This document shows positions 29,042 through 38,214 of a DNA stretch of 64,000 bases, in pieces; positions within the stretch are counted from its first letter, which is position 1; each line of letters opens with the position of its first letter. The translations under genes and the position numbers were made by a program. This DNA comes from Polyangiaceae bacterium. GTDB taxonomy: Bacteria > Myxococcota_A > Polyangia > Polyangiales > Polyangiaceae. The stretch covers positions 3,658,001 through 3,722,000 of the forward strand of contig JADJRH010000001.1 in NCBI GenBank assembly GCA_016712345.1. Direction: 5' to 3'. The notes under the pieces were generated by a model. That model made no database searches, was not told the origin of the DNA, and was given only the letters and a program-made list of their open reading frames with translations.

Positions 29042-31393
29042 TTACAACTTGAACATGGCCATGGCAGTGCCGCCGGCCGTGACGTTGACGCTGCGCGTTT
29101 TGGTAGCGCCGTCGGTGGGTTTGCAACTGACGGAGTAGCTACCCGGCTTGAGAGGGACTTTGATGGAGGAGCCGCTGCCCTTGGAAGCGCCGTTGACGCT
29201 GAAGGCGCAGGTGCCGCCGACAGCGACGGCGACAAGTGTACCCATGTCCCCGCCGCCGGCCGCCGCCGTGGAGGTGGTTGCCGTGGTGGCTGTGGCAGTT
29301 GGCTTTGTGGAAGCGGTTGTGGATGGTGGAGGCGACGCGCTCGTGGAAGTGGGCGCCGCGCTTTTGGTGGTGCCGCCGGAAGTGGCAGCAGGCTGCGTGT
29401 TTGAGGGTGTGGCCGCAACTTGAGTGGGCGTGCTCGCTGTTGTGGGCGCCGGTTCGGCCGTTGTGGCGGGTGTTTGCGCAGGTGTTGGCTCGGTGCTCGG
29501 CGTGGGAGTTGTGGGAATGGGCACGCTCACGGCGGCGGTTGAGTCGGCGCCTGCACCGCTTTCGGGTGACTTGCCGCTTCCGAAGATGAAAAGGAGCGCG
29601 AGGGCCGGCAAGAGTACACATGCCGCGGCGATTGCGGCGATTGCGGCTTTGCGTGCGCCCGCGTTTTTGGGGCTTTCTAGGGCGGTGTGTTGGCCGGTGC
29701 CAACAGCCGACGAGGACGGGGGCGGGCCAAACGACGGTGCGGTGGCCGGCACGACGGAGGCCATAGGAGTGGCGGGGCGTGCGGGATCCGGTGCGTTTCC
29801 CCAAGCGGCGCGCGGAGCGTCGAGATTGAGCGATGGCCCGAGCACGCCGGGGGGTGATGTCGCGGTGCCGTGGGCGGGTGCGGCCGGAGAAGGAACGTTT
29901 CCGGGGATGGAGGGTGGCCGTTGATTGGGCGCGCCCGGCAACGCGCCACCTTTGGCGATTTCCATTCCCTGCGCGGCGCCGGCGAACATGGGTTGTCCCC
30001 CGGCCGGTTGAGGTGCGGGCGGTTTGGCCGGGCCCGGCGAGGGCGGAACGAAGTCGTTTCCAATGAAAACCGTTCGCTCAAATGGCGCTTCACCGCCTGC
30101 CGCAGCGGCGTTTCCGGCAGCGGGCGACGGCGGTTGGGCGGCCGGTTTGGGCGGAGGCTGCTGACGGGCCGGTGCGGGCGGTGCGGGGCGAGCGCCTTGA
30201 CCTGCGGCGGGCGGTGGTCGGCCAGGCGGAGCCGGTTTTTGTGCGGCCGCGAGGTCGGCCGGCGAGGTCATGACCTTGGTGGCGATACGTTCGTCTTCGT
30301 CGTCGTCGACGAGATCCGCACCTCGGAGTTGCGTCACGCTGTCGGCTTCATCGAGGGGGGATTTGCCCGCGGCGGGGCGCGGCGACGGCGGCTTGGGGCC
30401 ACCTTTTGACGCGGGCGGTTGTGCGCGTGCGGCGGCGGCGGGACCGGGCGGCGGTGCGGGCGGAACGGAAGCGGGGCGTCTCTCGCGCGCGGCGTTGGCC
30501 ATTGCTCCGATGCGCGTCACCAGCACTTGGCCTTCTGGCGGGGCGTACGGGAGAAGGGCGTGAGCGAATGCGTGAACGTTGGCGAAGCGGCGATCGAGGT
30601 CTTTGGCCAGGCACCAGCCGATGATCTGGTCCAACTCGCGCGGAAGGTCTGGGCGCTGCTGCGTGAGCGGAATGGGATCGTCTTTGGTGATCGCGAGCAT
30701 GAGCGCGGCCATTTCTCCCGAGAACGGCGGCTTGCCCGCGAGCAGTTCGTAGAGGATGGCGCCGAGCGACCAGATGTCGGTGCGAACGTCGACGTTTTTG
30801 GCTTTTCGAACAAGTTCGGGCGACGAGTAAGGCGACAACCCAAACATGGTTGTGGCGGTGAGTTCTCCACCGGCGCCGGGTGGTGCCGCGTCGCGAAGAA
30901 GTTTGGCGGTGCCGAAGTCAACCACCTTGATGAGCGATACGCCGAGGCGCTGCGTGAGAAACAAATGTTGGGGCTGCATCTCGCGCAAAATGATTTGATG
31001 CGAGTGCGTTTCGGCCATGGCTTCAACCGCTTGCAGCACGTAAAGCACGGCTTCAGGCAGGGGCAGGCGACCGCGCTTTTTTAGGTACGCCGCGAGATCT
31101 TGGCCCTCGAGGTATTGGCGGACGAAATAGAACGTGCCGTCCCCTTCGGTCCCGACATCGAAGATGCGGGCCACATGCTCCGATTCAAGCTTGGCCAGGG
31201 TGCGGGCTTCGCGCCGAAAACGCTCAATCTCTTTCGCGTCGCACATGGCCGGCGACAGGATGCGAATGACGACGCGCTGATCGAACTCGGTGTGAAATGC
31301 TTCAACGAGCATTCCGCGCGAGCGGCTCAGAATGGCGCGAACGCGGTATTTTCCGGCAACAAGGTCGCCAGGTCTGATCTCATCCGAACGCAT
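29042..31393 (-). CDS. probable transmembrane pseudokinase
   Basis: 783 residues from ATG 31393 (ATG 31423 is 10 codons upstream). Kinase-like N-lobe and C-lobe, but key residues differ: the glycine loop reads LSRSRGML, the VAIK lysine is Arg (VVIRIL, R44), and HRDLKPxN is replaced by LREMQPQHL. DFG (159-161), the SPE-like SSPELV and DIWSLG remain. A long Pro/Ala linker, a transmembrane helix (IAAIAAACVLLPALALLFIFG), a Thr/Pro/Ser spacer and a small PEGA-like domain (GTLVAVAVGGTCAFSVNG) follow. Likely a membrane scaffold or sensor rather than an active kinase. Confidence 0.82.
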   Translation of the reverse strand: MRSDEIRPGDLVAGKYRVRAILSRSRGMLVEAFHTEFDQRVVIRILSPAMCDAKEIERFRREARTLAKLESEHVARIFDVGTEGDGTFYFVRQYLEGQDLAAYLKKRGRLPLPEAVLYVLQAVEAMAETHSHQIILREMQPQHLFLTQRLGVSLIKVVDFGTAKLLRDAAPPGAGGELTATTMFGLSPYSSPELVRKAKNVDVRTDIWSLGAILYELLAGKPPFSGEMAALMLAITKDDPIPLTQQRPDLPRELDQIIGWCLAKDLDRRFANVHAFAHALLPYAPPEGQVLVTRIGAMANAARERRPASVPPAPPPGPAAAARAQPPASKGGPKPPSPRPAAGKSPLDEADSVTQLRGADLVDDDEDERIATKVMTSPADLAAAQKPAPPGRPPPAAGQGARPAPPAPARQQPPPKPAAQPPSPAAGNAAAAGGEAPFERTVFIGNDFVPPSPGPAKPPAPQPAGGQPMFAGAAQGMEIAKGGALPGAPNQRPPSIPGNVPSPAAPAHGTATSPPGVLGPSLNLDAPRAAWGNAPDPARPATPMASVVPATAPSFGPPPSSSAVGTGQHTALESPKNAGARKAAIAAIAAACVLLPALALLFIFGSGKSPESGAGADSTAAVSVPIPTTPTPSTEPTPAQTPATTAEPAPTTASTPTQVAATPSNTQPAATSGGTTKSAAPTSTSASPPPSTTASTKPTATATTATTSTAAAGGGDMGTLVAVAVGGTCAFSVNGASKGSGSSIKVPLKPGSYSVSCKPTDGATKTRSVNVTAGGTAMAMFKL

Positions 31394-31468
31394 TCGCCGG
31401 GTGCCATGTTCGCACGAACGCACGGCGGGTCAACATTGCGGATGTGGCGCTTGGTTGCATGCGCACAA

Positions 31469-31987
31469 TCAATCGAGCTGATCGACCGCTTCTTGGCAGG
31501 CGTCGGTGACATCTTCGCCCTTGAGCCAGCCGCGGAGGCAGCGATCACCCGCGTCGTTTTCGCTGACGACTTTGCCACCTTTGTGTTTTTCGGTGCCGCG
31601 AGCTTTGGTGACAAGGAGCAGGTTTTCTGCCTGGTTCCCAAAGTCGTCCACCGATTCGTTCATTTTCTCGGCGTCGACGTTGCAGACCGAGGTGTAGTTG
31701 GCCGAAAGTTCGAGCGTGGTCGTGGGCTTGCCGCCCGAAACATTGTCTTCGCCGGCGTGGCGCAGGCCGAGTTGACCGAAGAGGCGCATGGGGCGCGCAA
31801 TCCCGCCGTGACAATCGAGCGTGCCGCAGCGTCGTTCTAAAAACGGCGAGACGCTCTGCTCAAACACTTCTTGGCTTGGGCACTTGTTGATGACGGTGGC
31901 ATCAAGGTTGTCGCGGCAGCTTGCTGCGAGGCCACCGCACACGGCGACGAGAAAGACAAGCGCGGCGCGTTGAACAGTCGATGTCAT
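31469..31987 (-). CDS. lipoprotein with a CX4CH motif
   Basis: 172 residues. ATG 31987 overlaps the upstream stop (ATGA), which fixes the start. Lipobox LAASC near residue 24. RRCGTLDCHGG gives a C-x4-CH motif, an unusual variant of the haem c site. Further Cys occur at CNVD, RCLRGW and DACQE. Probably an outer-membrane or periplasmic redox lipoprotein; haem attachment through CX4CH is not proven. Last gene of a four-gene operon. Confidence 0.65.
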   Translation of the reverse strand: MTSTVQRAALVFLVAVCGGLAASCRDNLDATVINKCPSQEVFEQSVSPFLERRCGTLDCHGGIARPMRLFGQLGLRHAGEDNVSGGKPTTTLELSANYTSVCNVDAEKMNESVDDFGNQAENLLLVTKARGTEKHKGGKVVSENDAGDRCLRGWLKGEDVTDACQEAVDQLD

Positions 31988-32544
31988 TGGCACGCCCCCT
32001 GGTCCGCGGGATCGACGAGCACGTAGCCCGCGGAGTCGTACGCGGCGCCGGTTTCGGGATCGCGCTCGGGGAAATCAACATCGGGAATTTTGTGGCACGA
32101 GCCGCACGACCCGTCGCGGCCGATGAGGGAGCGCATGCGGCGCGATCCGGCCTTGACGGTGAGAGGGAAGGCGACGTCTTTCCACTCTTCTTTTTCGAGA
32201 TAAAAGTTGCCCGCGGCGTTTGTGCAGCGCTTTCGAGAGCCGCCGGCCGAATCAAAAACGATCACTTCAACGCCCTGCGCGGGGATGACGTTGCCGTCTT
32301 CGTCGTTGGTGAATGCGGTTCCACCGAAGACCATTTGGGGGCTGACTGCGCCGTACGAGCCGTGACACACGACGCACGGTTGGCCGGGCCGATGGGTGTC
32401 ACCGGGACTGCCGCTTTCGGGGCCGAGTGAATCGATCACTTCTTGGGGTGTTGGGTCGAGCCGACACGCGCCGAGTGAGATCGAAAGGCCGAAAATGATC
32501 GGCAGGGCGATGAGTGGCCGGGCAGGACTTTTGACACGCGGCAC
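31984..32544 (-). CDS. probable dihaem c-type cytochrome lipoprotein
   Basis: 186 residues from GTG 32544, which shares one base with the upstream TAG. Signal with lipobox SISLGAC (Cys 27). Two canonical haem motifs are present: CVVCHGSYG and CGSCHKIPD. Between them is a strand-rich region (VEVIVFDSAGGSRKRC) like a carboxypeptidase-regulatory or Ig-type fold. It likely carries electrons in the periplasm or at the outer membrane, next to the beta-barrel gene. Electron partners unknown. Confidence 0.72.
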   Translation of the reverse strand: MPRVKSPARPLIALPIIFGLSISLGACRLDPTPQEVIDSLGPESGSPGDTHRPGQPCVVCHGSYGAVSPQMVFGGTAFTNDEDGNVIPAQGVEVIVFDSAGGSRKRCTNAAGNFYLEKEEWKDVAFPLTVKAGSRRMRSLIGRDGSCGSCHKIPDVDFPERDPETGAAYDSAGYVLVDPADQGACQ

Positions 32545-34724
32545 TAGTCGATCTCCATGTCGATGTTGGTGGAGGTGAAGATGCCGAGGCGATCGAAGAT
32601 GTAGAGGTGATCGAGGTATTGGGAGTAGATGCCCTCCACCTGGACCGAGGCCGAGAAAATATCGGACAGCTGATAGCGGGCGAAGAGGCCGAGGGTGCCG
32701 GCAAACATGGGCCCATTTTCTTTGTCGCCGGTGCGGTACTTGGGCACCTGAAACCCACCGGGTGTAAACGTTGCTGTGTACGCACGCTGCCAGAAATCAA
32801 CGCCGCTCTGAAAGTGAAAGCGAAGGTGCGGACCGGCTCTGAAGCGATCGTTCACGTCGTACAAGAAACGCAAGTCGGTGGTGGTGGCTTTGAGCCCCCA
32901 ATCGTCGGTGTAAAGGCGCTCGTCGATGCGGAGCGTTGAGGTTTCAAAGCGGCGGGCGACGCGGCCGAACACGGCAAATCGGTTTCGGCCATCTTCAGGC
33001 ACCTGTTCAAACGGCATCATGTCGAGCCGATTGGCCGCGACGAGTGATCGGGAGGCGCCTCGCGGAAGCAGCGGTGCCGTGTTGGAAGCGAACATCGCAA
33101 CGTGGCGGTAGGGCTTGGAGTAGTCCCCCACGTCGAGTTGAACGGTGCCGCCGACAACAGCGATGGTGCTTCCGTTGAGAACGATGCTCGCACCCGCGTC
33201 GATGGTGTGGCGCATGACGTCGCGGGAGAACACTTCCCACGGAGTGCCTGTGCGGCCCATGGTGTCGTAGCCGAAGCTGTAGGAGAGCGCGGGCGTGAGG
33301 CGTTTCTCCATGAAATCAGCCGAAACGCTCACGCCGCCGCCGCGGCCGGCGTAGTCACCTTCGTGAGAGAACGCGCCGCTTAGGCCAACTTTTGCCGGAC
33401 CGATTTTGTAGCTGGCGGCAAGGCTTCCGGCGACGCGAACTTCATCGTAGCGGCGCGAGGCGGTGGCCACGATGTCGGGCGATGCGGAGGACACAACGTC
33501 GACCAAAAAGCTTCCACCGAGCTGCCAGCCGGACGTTGGGTTTTCTGCCGAAAGGTACACCGCGGGGGAAACAACGTTGACGATGTCGGTGGCGTTGTAC
33601 GTTGTGAACTCAACGCCGCCGAGCACGGTTAAGCCGCGTTGTTTTCCGCCCGATTCAATGCAGCGTTTGAGATCGTCGGGTGTGGTGGCGGCGAGCAGGC
33701 ATTGTTGGACCGCCGCGTTGTTTTTGTTGTCGCCCTGGTCGGCGTTGACGGTGATGCGCTCGCCGCGGTCGATTGTTTCGGTGGTTTTGAAGTTGAACGG
33801 GAATTGCCCTTTTTTCCCTTTGATTTCGATTGTCGCTTTGCCCGGATTTCGCGGAATTCCTTTTTCGGCGTCTTCTTTTGAAACAACAACGCCGTCGACT
33901 TTAATTTCAACGCCGGTCACGCCTTTGGGCAGAACGAGGATGAGAACGGGTGTGTCGCCTTCAAGCTTTGCGACGAGGGCTTGAGCCTGTTTGAGAACGT
34001 CGTTGTTTCGTTCTTCTTCGGCGTACTTGAGGGCCAGCTTCGCGTCGGCGGACGCTTCGATCACAAGGTCGCCCGCGTCTTCGCATTTCGCGAGCATGAG
34101 TTTTCCAGCGGCAAACTCGCGATCGACCATGGAGGCGATGACGGTTTGCATGCACCCGCTCCAGTCGCGGCCGTTCAGCTGGCCTTGCGCGGATCCAACC
34201 GCTTCGATCTGGTCTTTTGACGGCGGTGGCCGAGTTGCCGGTGGTTGACCGCCGCTCTTTTTGAAATTGGTTTTGGCTGTGGAGAACGCCGACGACACGT
34301 TGGGCGTTGAAAATTGTTTGTCGGGCGTGACGGACGAATCTTCGTAGAGGGCGTTTTCGAACGCGATTCGCGCCGCTTCGATATCTTTTTTGCCGGCTGC
34401 GTACACAATGCCGATCCCGAGGTACACTTGCGCGCGCGTGCCTTTTTCGCACGCTTTGCCGGAGCACGTGGCAAGAAGCTTTTTGAGCGATTCGAGAGCG
34501 GCGTCGCTTTTGCCGGAGAGGTGTTGCCCAAGTGCCTCGGCGATGCCGATGAGCGCTTCTTCATCTTTTTCGCCGGCTCGCGCCGCACTCGGCGAAAGGG
34601 CGATGAGAAGCGCCGCACAAATGGCGAAAAGGGCTTGGAACGCGCCGCGAAAATGTCGGGTAAACGCGCCGTCGCCAACATTAGATGAGTGGGTTAGTTG
34701 TTTGGTGCGCCGCACGCGATCCAA
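32544..34724 (-). CDS. TPR-like plus outer-membrane beta-barrel protein
   Basis: 726 residues. A hydrophobic signal (ALFAICAALLIALSPSAARA) follows about 35 residues, so the true start may be downstream, but no ATG or GTG is available there. Residues 50-260 are helical and TPR-like. A PEGA-like segment follows (VLPKGVTGVEIKVDGVVVSKEDAEKG). From about residue 365 to the end, alternating strands with aromatic girdles (HTIDAGASIVLNGSTIAVVGG, SKPYRHVAMF) resemble DUF3570-type barrels. The start overlaps the upstream lipoprotein gene by 31 bp. Candidate porin of an electron conduit. Confidence 0.72.
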   Translation of the reverse strand: MDRVRRTKQLTHSSNVGDGAFTRHFRGAFQALFAICAALLIALSPSAARAGEKDEEALIGIAEALGQHLSGKSDAALESLKKLLATCSGKACEKGTRAQVYLGIGIVYAAGKKDIEAARIAFENALYEDSSVTPDKQFSTPNVSSAFSTAKTNFKKSGGQPPATRPPPSKDQIEAVGSAQGQLNGRDWSGCMQTVIASMVDREFAAGKLMLAKCEDAGDLVIEASADAKLALKYAEEERNNDVLKQAQALVAKLEGDTPVLILVLPKGVTGVEIKVDGVVVSKEDAEKGIPRNPGKATIEIKGKKGQFPFNFKTTETIDRGERITVNADQGDNKNNAAVQQCLLAATTPDDLKRCIESGGKQRGLTVLGGVEFTTYNATDIVNVVSPAVYLSAENPTSGWQLGGSFLVDVVSSASPDIVATASRRYDEVRVAGSLAASYKIGPAKVGLSGAFSHEGDYAGRGGGVSVSADFMEKRLTPALSYSFGYDTMGRTGTPWEVFSRDVMRHTIDAGASIVLNGSTIAVVGGTVQLDVGDYSKPYRHVAMFASNTAPLLPRGASRSLVAANRLDMMPFEQVPEDGRNRFAVFGRVARRFETSTLRIDERLYTDDWGLKATTTDLRFLYDVNDRFRAGPHLRFHFQSGVDFWQRAYTATFTPGGFQVPKYRTGDKENGPMFAGTLGLFARYQLSDIFSASVQVEGIYSQYLDHLYIFDRLGIFTSTNIDMEID

Positions 34725-35242
34725 TCCTCAAGGGCCGAGAGATCTGCCAAGGTCGGGCCGTTCTTCGCGAGAATCGGCATGGTGGCACCACATGACCCGT
34801 GCGGGTTGTCACCGTCGCTGACCTTGAGATTGCACAACATCTTGGACGCGTCGGGCGCACACGGAACAACGTAGGGGCCGACATCGGGCGCGTTGTCGAG
34901 TTCGTATGCGGTGAGCGCGTCGTAGTAGCTGTCGCTGTCACCGGCGACGAGCAGCAGGTTGCCTTTCCCATCGGCGTGACAGCCGGAGTCGGCGCATTTG
35001 GCGACGGTGTCGAGCCAGGGAAAGATTTGGGTCTTGAACTTCACGTCGCAGTTTTGATCGACGACACATTCTTCGGAGCCGCCGGTGGTCGGCGACGTGG
35101 TGCCACCGCCGACTCCGCCTGCCACCTGGGCAGGGTCGCCGTATTTGGGGATTTCTTCGGAGGCGCAGCTCCATAAGCCAACCGTTGCCACCATGAAGGT
35201 TGCAACGAGCCCACCCCAGCGCTGGGAGCTAAACACTCGCAT
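34694..35242 (-). CDS. lipoprotein with a CX3CH motif
   Basis: 182 residues. The signal ends in lipobox TVGLWSC (Cys 26). A Gly/Thr linker precedes CVVDQNCDVKFKTQIFPWLDTVAKCADSGCHADG, in which CADSGCH is C-x4-CH or, using the last Cys pair, a haem-like CH site. The end has GSCGATMPILAKNGP and DWIACGAPN, typical of the C-terminal part of cytochrome c-like lipoproteins in this phylum. First gene of the barrel/cytochrome operon; about 160 bp upstream is shared with the divergent TPR gene. Confidence 0.65.
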   Translation of the reverse strand: MRVFSSQRWGGLVATFMVATVGLWSCASEEIPKYGDPAQVAGGVGGGTTSPTTGGSEECVVDQNCDVKFKTQIFPWLDTVAKCADSGCHADGKGNLLLVAGDSDSYYDALTAYELDNAPDVGPYVVPCAPDASKMLCNLKVSDGDNPHGSCGATMPILAKNGPTLADLSALEDWIACGAPNN

Positions 35243-35403
35243 GGATCAGAGCCGACGCATCTTAGTGGATGGTTGGGCGGCGGGTCTATCAATCAACAAA
35301 GGGTGGCACAACGACCAAAAAATTGGGTGCCCCAAAAATCACGTCCCAACGAAAAGTTGAGATGAACGTGGCATCCGTGCGACTCTGAAGGCAAGCGCGC
35401 GTC

Positions 35404-36522
35404 ATGGCCAAAGAAAGGACTTTTTCGCTCAGCGCCATTCGTACCGACGGGTGGTTTGAGCGCATCGGGGAGGGAATCGGCAGCTTCCAGGCGCTGTGCG
35501 ACATCGTCGGCGAGTCGTTTTTTGCGTTTTCGATGATCACGGGTGTACGCATCACCGCGCTCACCGTCGACCGTCGCAATCCCGACAACACACTCGTTGA
35601 TTTCGTGATCGCGACCCCGGGTGAAGAAAAAGCCGAGCCGGAGGTTCAGCGGCTCACGCTCGCCGATTTTCGACATCGATTGGTGGCTGCTCTTCTCACG
35701 GAAGATGCGGTGCCCACGCCGCCGGAGCGCGACACCGATCTCGAAGCTCTCCAGCTTCACATCGGTGTGCGGTACCTGCTGCTTGCGCCTCTCTACGGCT
35801 ACTCGCTGCAAAAATTGGTGACCGACGGGAAGAGTTCGCGGCTCATCGTTCACCACGACGGGGTTGAAGAAACGTACGATTTGCTCGAATTTCGAGCACG
35901 CGTCCGCGCTCAGATCCGCGAGGAGTTGGAGCGCGCGACGGAACGCAACCGCTCCGCGATTGATCTCACGAAGGTGGCCGATGCCGAGGTGTTTGCCCAA
36001 AAAGGTGAACACGCAAAGGTGATCAGTTTGCTCGGCACGTGGCCGGCGCCGCTCGCTATTTTTCTGCGTACACCTGAAGGCCAAATGCTCACGCCGGATG
36101 CGCGTGGGCTCATCGCCAAAGGGCTTGGTCTGCTTGGCACCGCCTGCATCAAGTTGGGCGAGCAGCATCAAGGCGAAGAGGTGCTGCGTCTCGCGGTGCA
36201 ATACGCCCACGACGGTGCCGCGGCGGGTGACATTTTCAGGCGGCTCGGTGAAGCAATGCTTGAAGACAAGCGTTCCGCCGAGGCGGTGGGTCCGTTGCGT
36301 CGGGCGATCGCGCTCGGGGCGCCTCCAAAACAGGCGTGGCCGCTTTTGGCAAAAGCGTTTGTGGAACGAAAGCGCTACGTGGCGGCGCTCGCCTGCGTGC
36401 GTGAAGCGCGAAGCGCCGGCGTGCCTGAAGCTCAAATGGTGGAGCAGATCCGCGAGATCGAAGCGAGTTTGGGTCCGGCGCTCACAGCGTGGAAAGCGCT
36501 CGTCGTTTCGCGTCAACATTGA
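35404..36522 (+). CDS. TPR-containing hypothetical protein
   Basis: 372 residues, no signal peptide. The N-terminal 150 residues are not recognised. From about 190 there are helical repeats (AEVFAQKGEHAKVISLLGTW, GLLGTACIKLGEQHQGEEVL, DIFRRLGEAMLEDKRSAEAVGPLRRAIALG) matching TPR spacing. Probably a cytoplasmic scaffold. It lies 200 bp upstream of nuoA on the same strand, and the gap (36523-36722) holds no convincing gene. Confidence 0.65.
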   Translation: MAKERTFSLSAIRTDGWFERIGEGIGSFQALCDIVGESFFAFSMITGVRITALTVDRRNPDNTLVDFVIATPGEEKAEPEVQRLTLADFRHRLVAALLTEDAVPTPPERDTDLEALQLHIGVRYLLLAPLYGYSLQKLVTDGKSSRLIVHHDGVEETYDLLEFRARVRAQIREELERATERNRSAIDLTKVADAEVFAQKGEHAKVISLLGTWPAPLAIFLRTPEGQMLTPDARGLIAKGLGLLGTACIKLGEQHQGEEVLRLAVQYAHDGAAAGDIFRRLGEAMLEDKRSAEAVGPLRRAIALGAPPKQAWPLLAKAFVERKRYVAALACVREARSAGVPEAQMVEQIREIEASLGPALTAWKALVVSRQH

Positions 36523-36722
36523 TCAACGTTGACGGTGGCAACGGCTGCGTTGTTGCGGGCGCCTACTTTTGGGCGCCATGACGTGGGCCACCTCGCAGCG
36601 AGACGGACGCGCCCGTGTTACTCACGAATTGACTCCCTAGTCAGCCGCGACTACATGGCCGATCCGCGATTTTTTGGGCCTTTCGAGGTCTGTTTTATCG
36701 GGTTTCTTCGGCGCGAGGCGTG

Positions 36723-37079
36723 ATGTCCAGCTATCTGCCCCTGTTCCTATTGTTCTTGATCGCGGCTGTGCTTGCCGTGGTTCTGTTCACGCTCGCCACG
36801 GTCTTGGGTCCCAAAAACCCCACGCCTGAAAAGCTCATGCCGTTTGAATGCGGCGGAGATTCAGAAGGCAGCCGCTTTGTTCGGCCCAGCGTGAAGTTTT
36901 ACCTGACCGCGATCTTGTTCGTCGTTTTCGACATTGAAGTCGTCCTGATGTACCCCTGGGTGGTTTCGTTTAAGAGCCTCGGGTGGATGGGGTTTGTCAC
37001 GATGGCTTCGTTCGTGTCGCTGCTTGTCGTGGCTCTGGCCTACGTGTGGAAGAAGGGAGCGCTCGAATGGGAGAAGTGA
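36723..37079 (+). CDS. nuoA: NADH-quinone oxidoreductase subunit A
   Basis: 118 residues with three membrane helices. Family marks: PFECGG on the first loop and VVFDIEVVLMYPW in the second helix. GTG 36720 directly before the ATG is an alternative start. Membrane-arm subunit next to the quinone site of complex I. First gene of nuoABCDGHI; it overlaps nuoB by 13 bp. Confidence 0.95.
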   Translation: MSSYLPLFLLFLIAAVLAVVLFTLATVLGPKNPTPEKLMPFECGGDSEGSRFVRPSVKFYLTAILFVVFDIEVVLMYPWVVSFKSLGWMGFVTMASFVSLLVVALAYVWKKGALEWEK

Positions 37080-37636
37080 GCAGCGTCCGCGTGCTCGAAG
37101 GAGCGGAGCGCGGATTCGCAACAACACGCTTGGATGCCCTGCTTAATTGGGCAAAAAAGTACTCGCTGTTTCAGTACCCGTTCGTGACCGCGTGCTGCGC
37201 AATGGAGTTTATGGGGCTTGCGAGTCCGCGTTTCGACGTGGCTCGTTTCGGCGCTGAAGCACCCCGATTTTCGCCGCGCCAGGCCGATCTGTTGTGGGTT
37301 GTTGGAACGGTGAGCCAGCGTCAAGCGCCGGTGTTGCGCCGCATTTATGAACAAATGGCGGACCCAAAATACGTGCTCGCGTTTGGAACGTGTGCGTCGT
37401 GCGGCGGGTTCTACGACAACTACACAACGCTTCCGGGCATCGACAAAGTGGTGCCGGTAGATGTGTACGTTCCGGGTTGCCCGCCTCGCCCTGAAGGCGT
37501 AATTGACGGCCTTTTGTTGCTTCAAGACAAAATTGCCCGCGGGGATCGAACGCCCGGGATCGTGAAGCCTCGCTCCGACGTGGCGCTCGCGGGGGCCGAT
37601 TCGCTTGTGCAACTCGGCAAGAAGGAACGCGCATGA
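37067..37636 (+). CDS. nuoB: NADH-quinone oxidoreductase subunit B
   Basis: 189 residues from ATG 37067 inside the nuoA end. The N2 [4Fe-4S] ligands are all visible: CC in TACCAMEF, C in GTCASCGG, C in PGCPPRPE. It passes electrons to quinone. The frame is open upstream within nuoA, but the family N-terminus fits this ATG. It overlaps nuoC by four bases. Confidence 0.96.
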   Translation: MGEVSSVRVLEGAERGFATTRLDALLNWAKKYSLFQYPFVTACCAMEFMGLASPRFDVARFGAEAPRFSPRQADLLWVVGTVSQRQAPVLRRIYEQMADPKYVLAFGTCASCGGFYDNYTTLPGIDKVVPVDVYVPGCPPRPEGVIDGLLLLQDKIARGDRTPGIVKPRSDVALAGADSLVQLGKKERA

Positions 37637-38214
37637 GCCAAAAAGTGTTGGAGCTGCTGAAAGCGCAGTTCGGCTCAAAGATTCTCGAAACGTCGTCGCA
37701 ATTCGGCGATGACACCGCCGTTGTTGAGCCTTCGGCCTGGCGTGAGGTTGCGCAGTTTCTCCGCGACGATTCGCGGTGCGCAATGAACATGTTCACCGAC
37801 ATCACCGCGGTCGACTACCCGGATCGCGACCCTCGGTTTGAGGTGGTGTGTCACCTGCGGTCGTTCGACAAAGGCCATCGGATCCGCATGAAAGCGCGCA
37901 TTGGTGATGAGTACGCAGACGGTCTTGAGATCGCGTCGCTTGTTCCGGTTTGGGAGGGCGCCAATTGGTTTGAGCGCGAGTGTTACGACATGTTCGGCGT
38001 GCGTTTCGTGGGCCATCCCGATCTTCGTCGGATCTTGATGTACGAAGAGTTTAAGGGTCACCCGCTTCGCAAAGATTATCCGGCGCAGCAGACGCAACCG
38101 CTCGTTCAATATCGCGAGGGAGTTCTCGACAAACTCGCGCCGTTCGGTGCCGATGAGGGCATGCCTTTCGGCCGACAAACGCACGACATTAGCCGCAACG
38201 AAGAGGCGAACTGA
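37633..38214 (+). CDS. nuoC: NADH-quinone oxidoreductase subunit C
   Basis: 193 residues. Typical 30-kDa subunit signature: DITAVDYPDRDPRFEVVCHLRS, WEGANWFERECYDMFGVRFVGHPDLRRILM and GHPLRKDYP. Hydrophilic connecting subunit of the peripheral arm. Separate from nuoD, whose start follows at once with no gap. Confidence 0.96.
   Translation: MSQKVLELLKAQFGSKILETSSQFGDDTAVVEPSAWREVAQFLRDDSRCAMNMFTDITAVDYPDRDPRFEVVCHLRSFDKGHRIRMKARIGDEYADGLEIASLVPVWEGANWFERECYDMFGVRFVGHPDLRRILMYEEFKGHPLRKDYPAQQTQPLVQYREGVLDKLAPFGADEGMPFGRQTHDISRNEEAN

Noticed and set aside
36529..36723. 64-residue frame before nuoA
   Set aside because: No family match or good start signal; it overlaps the likely nuo leader.
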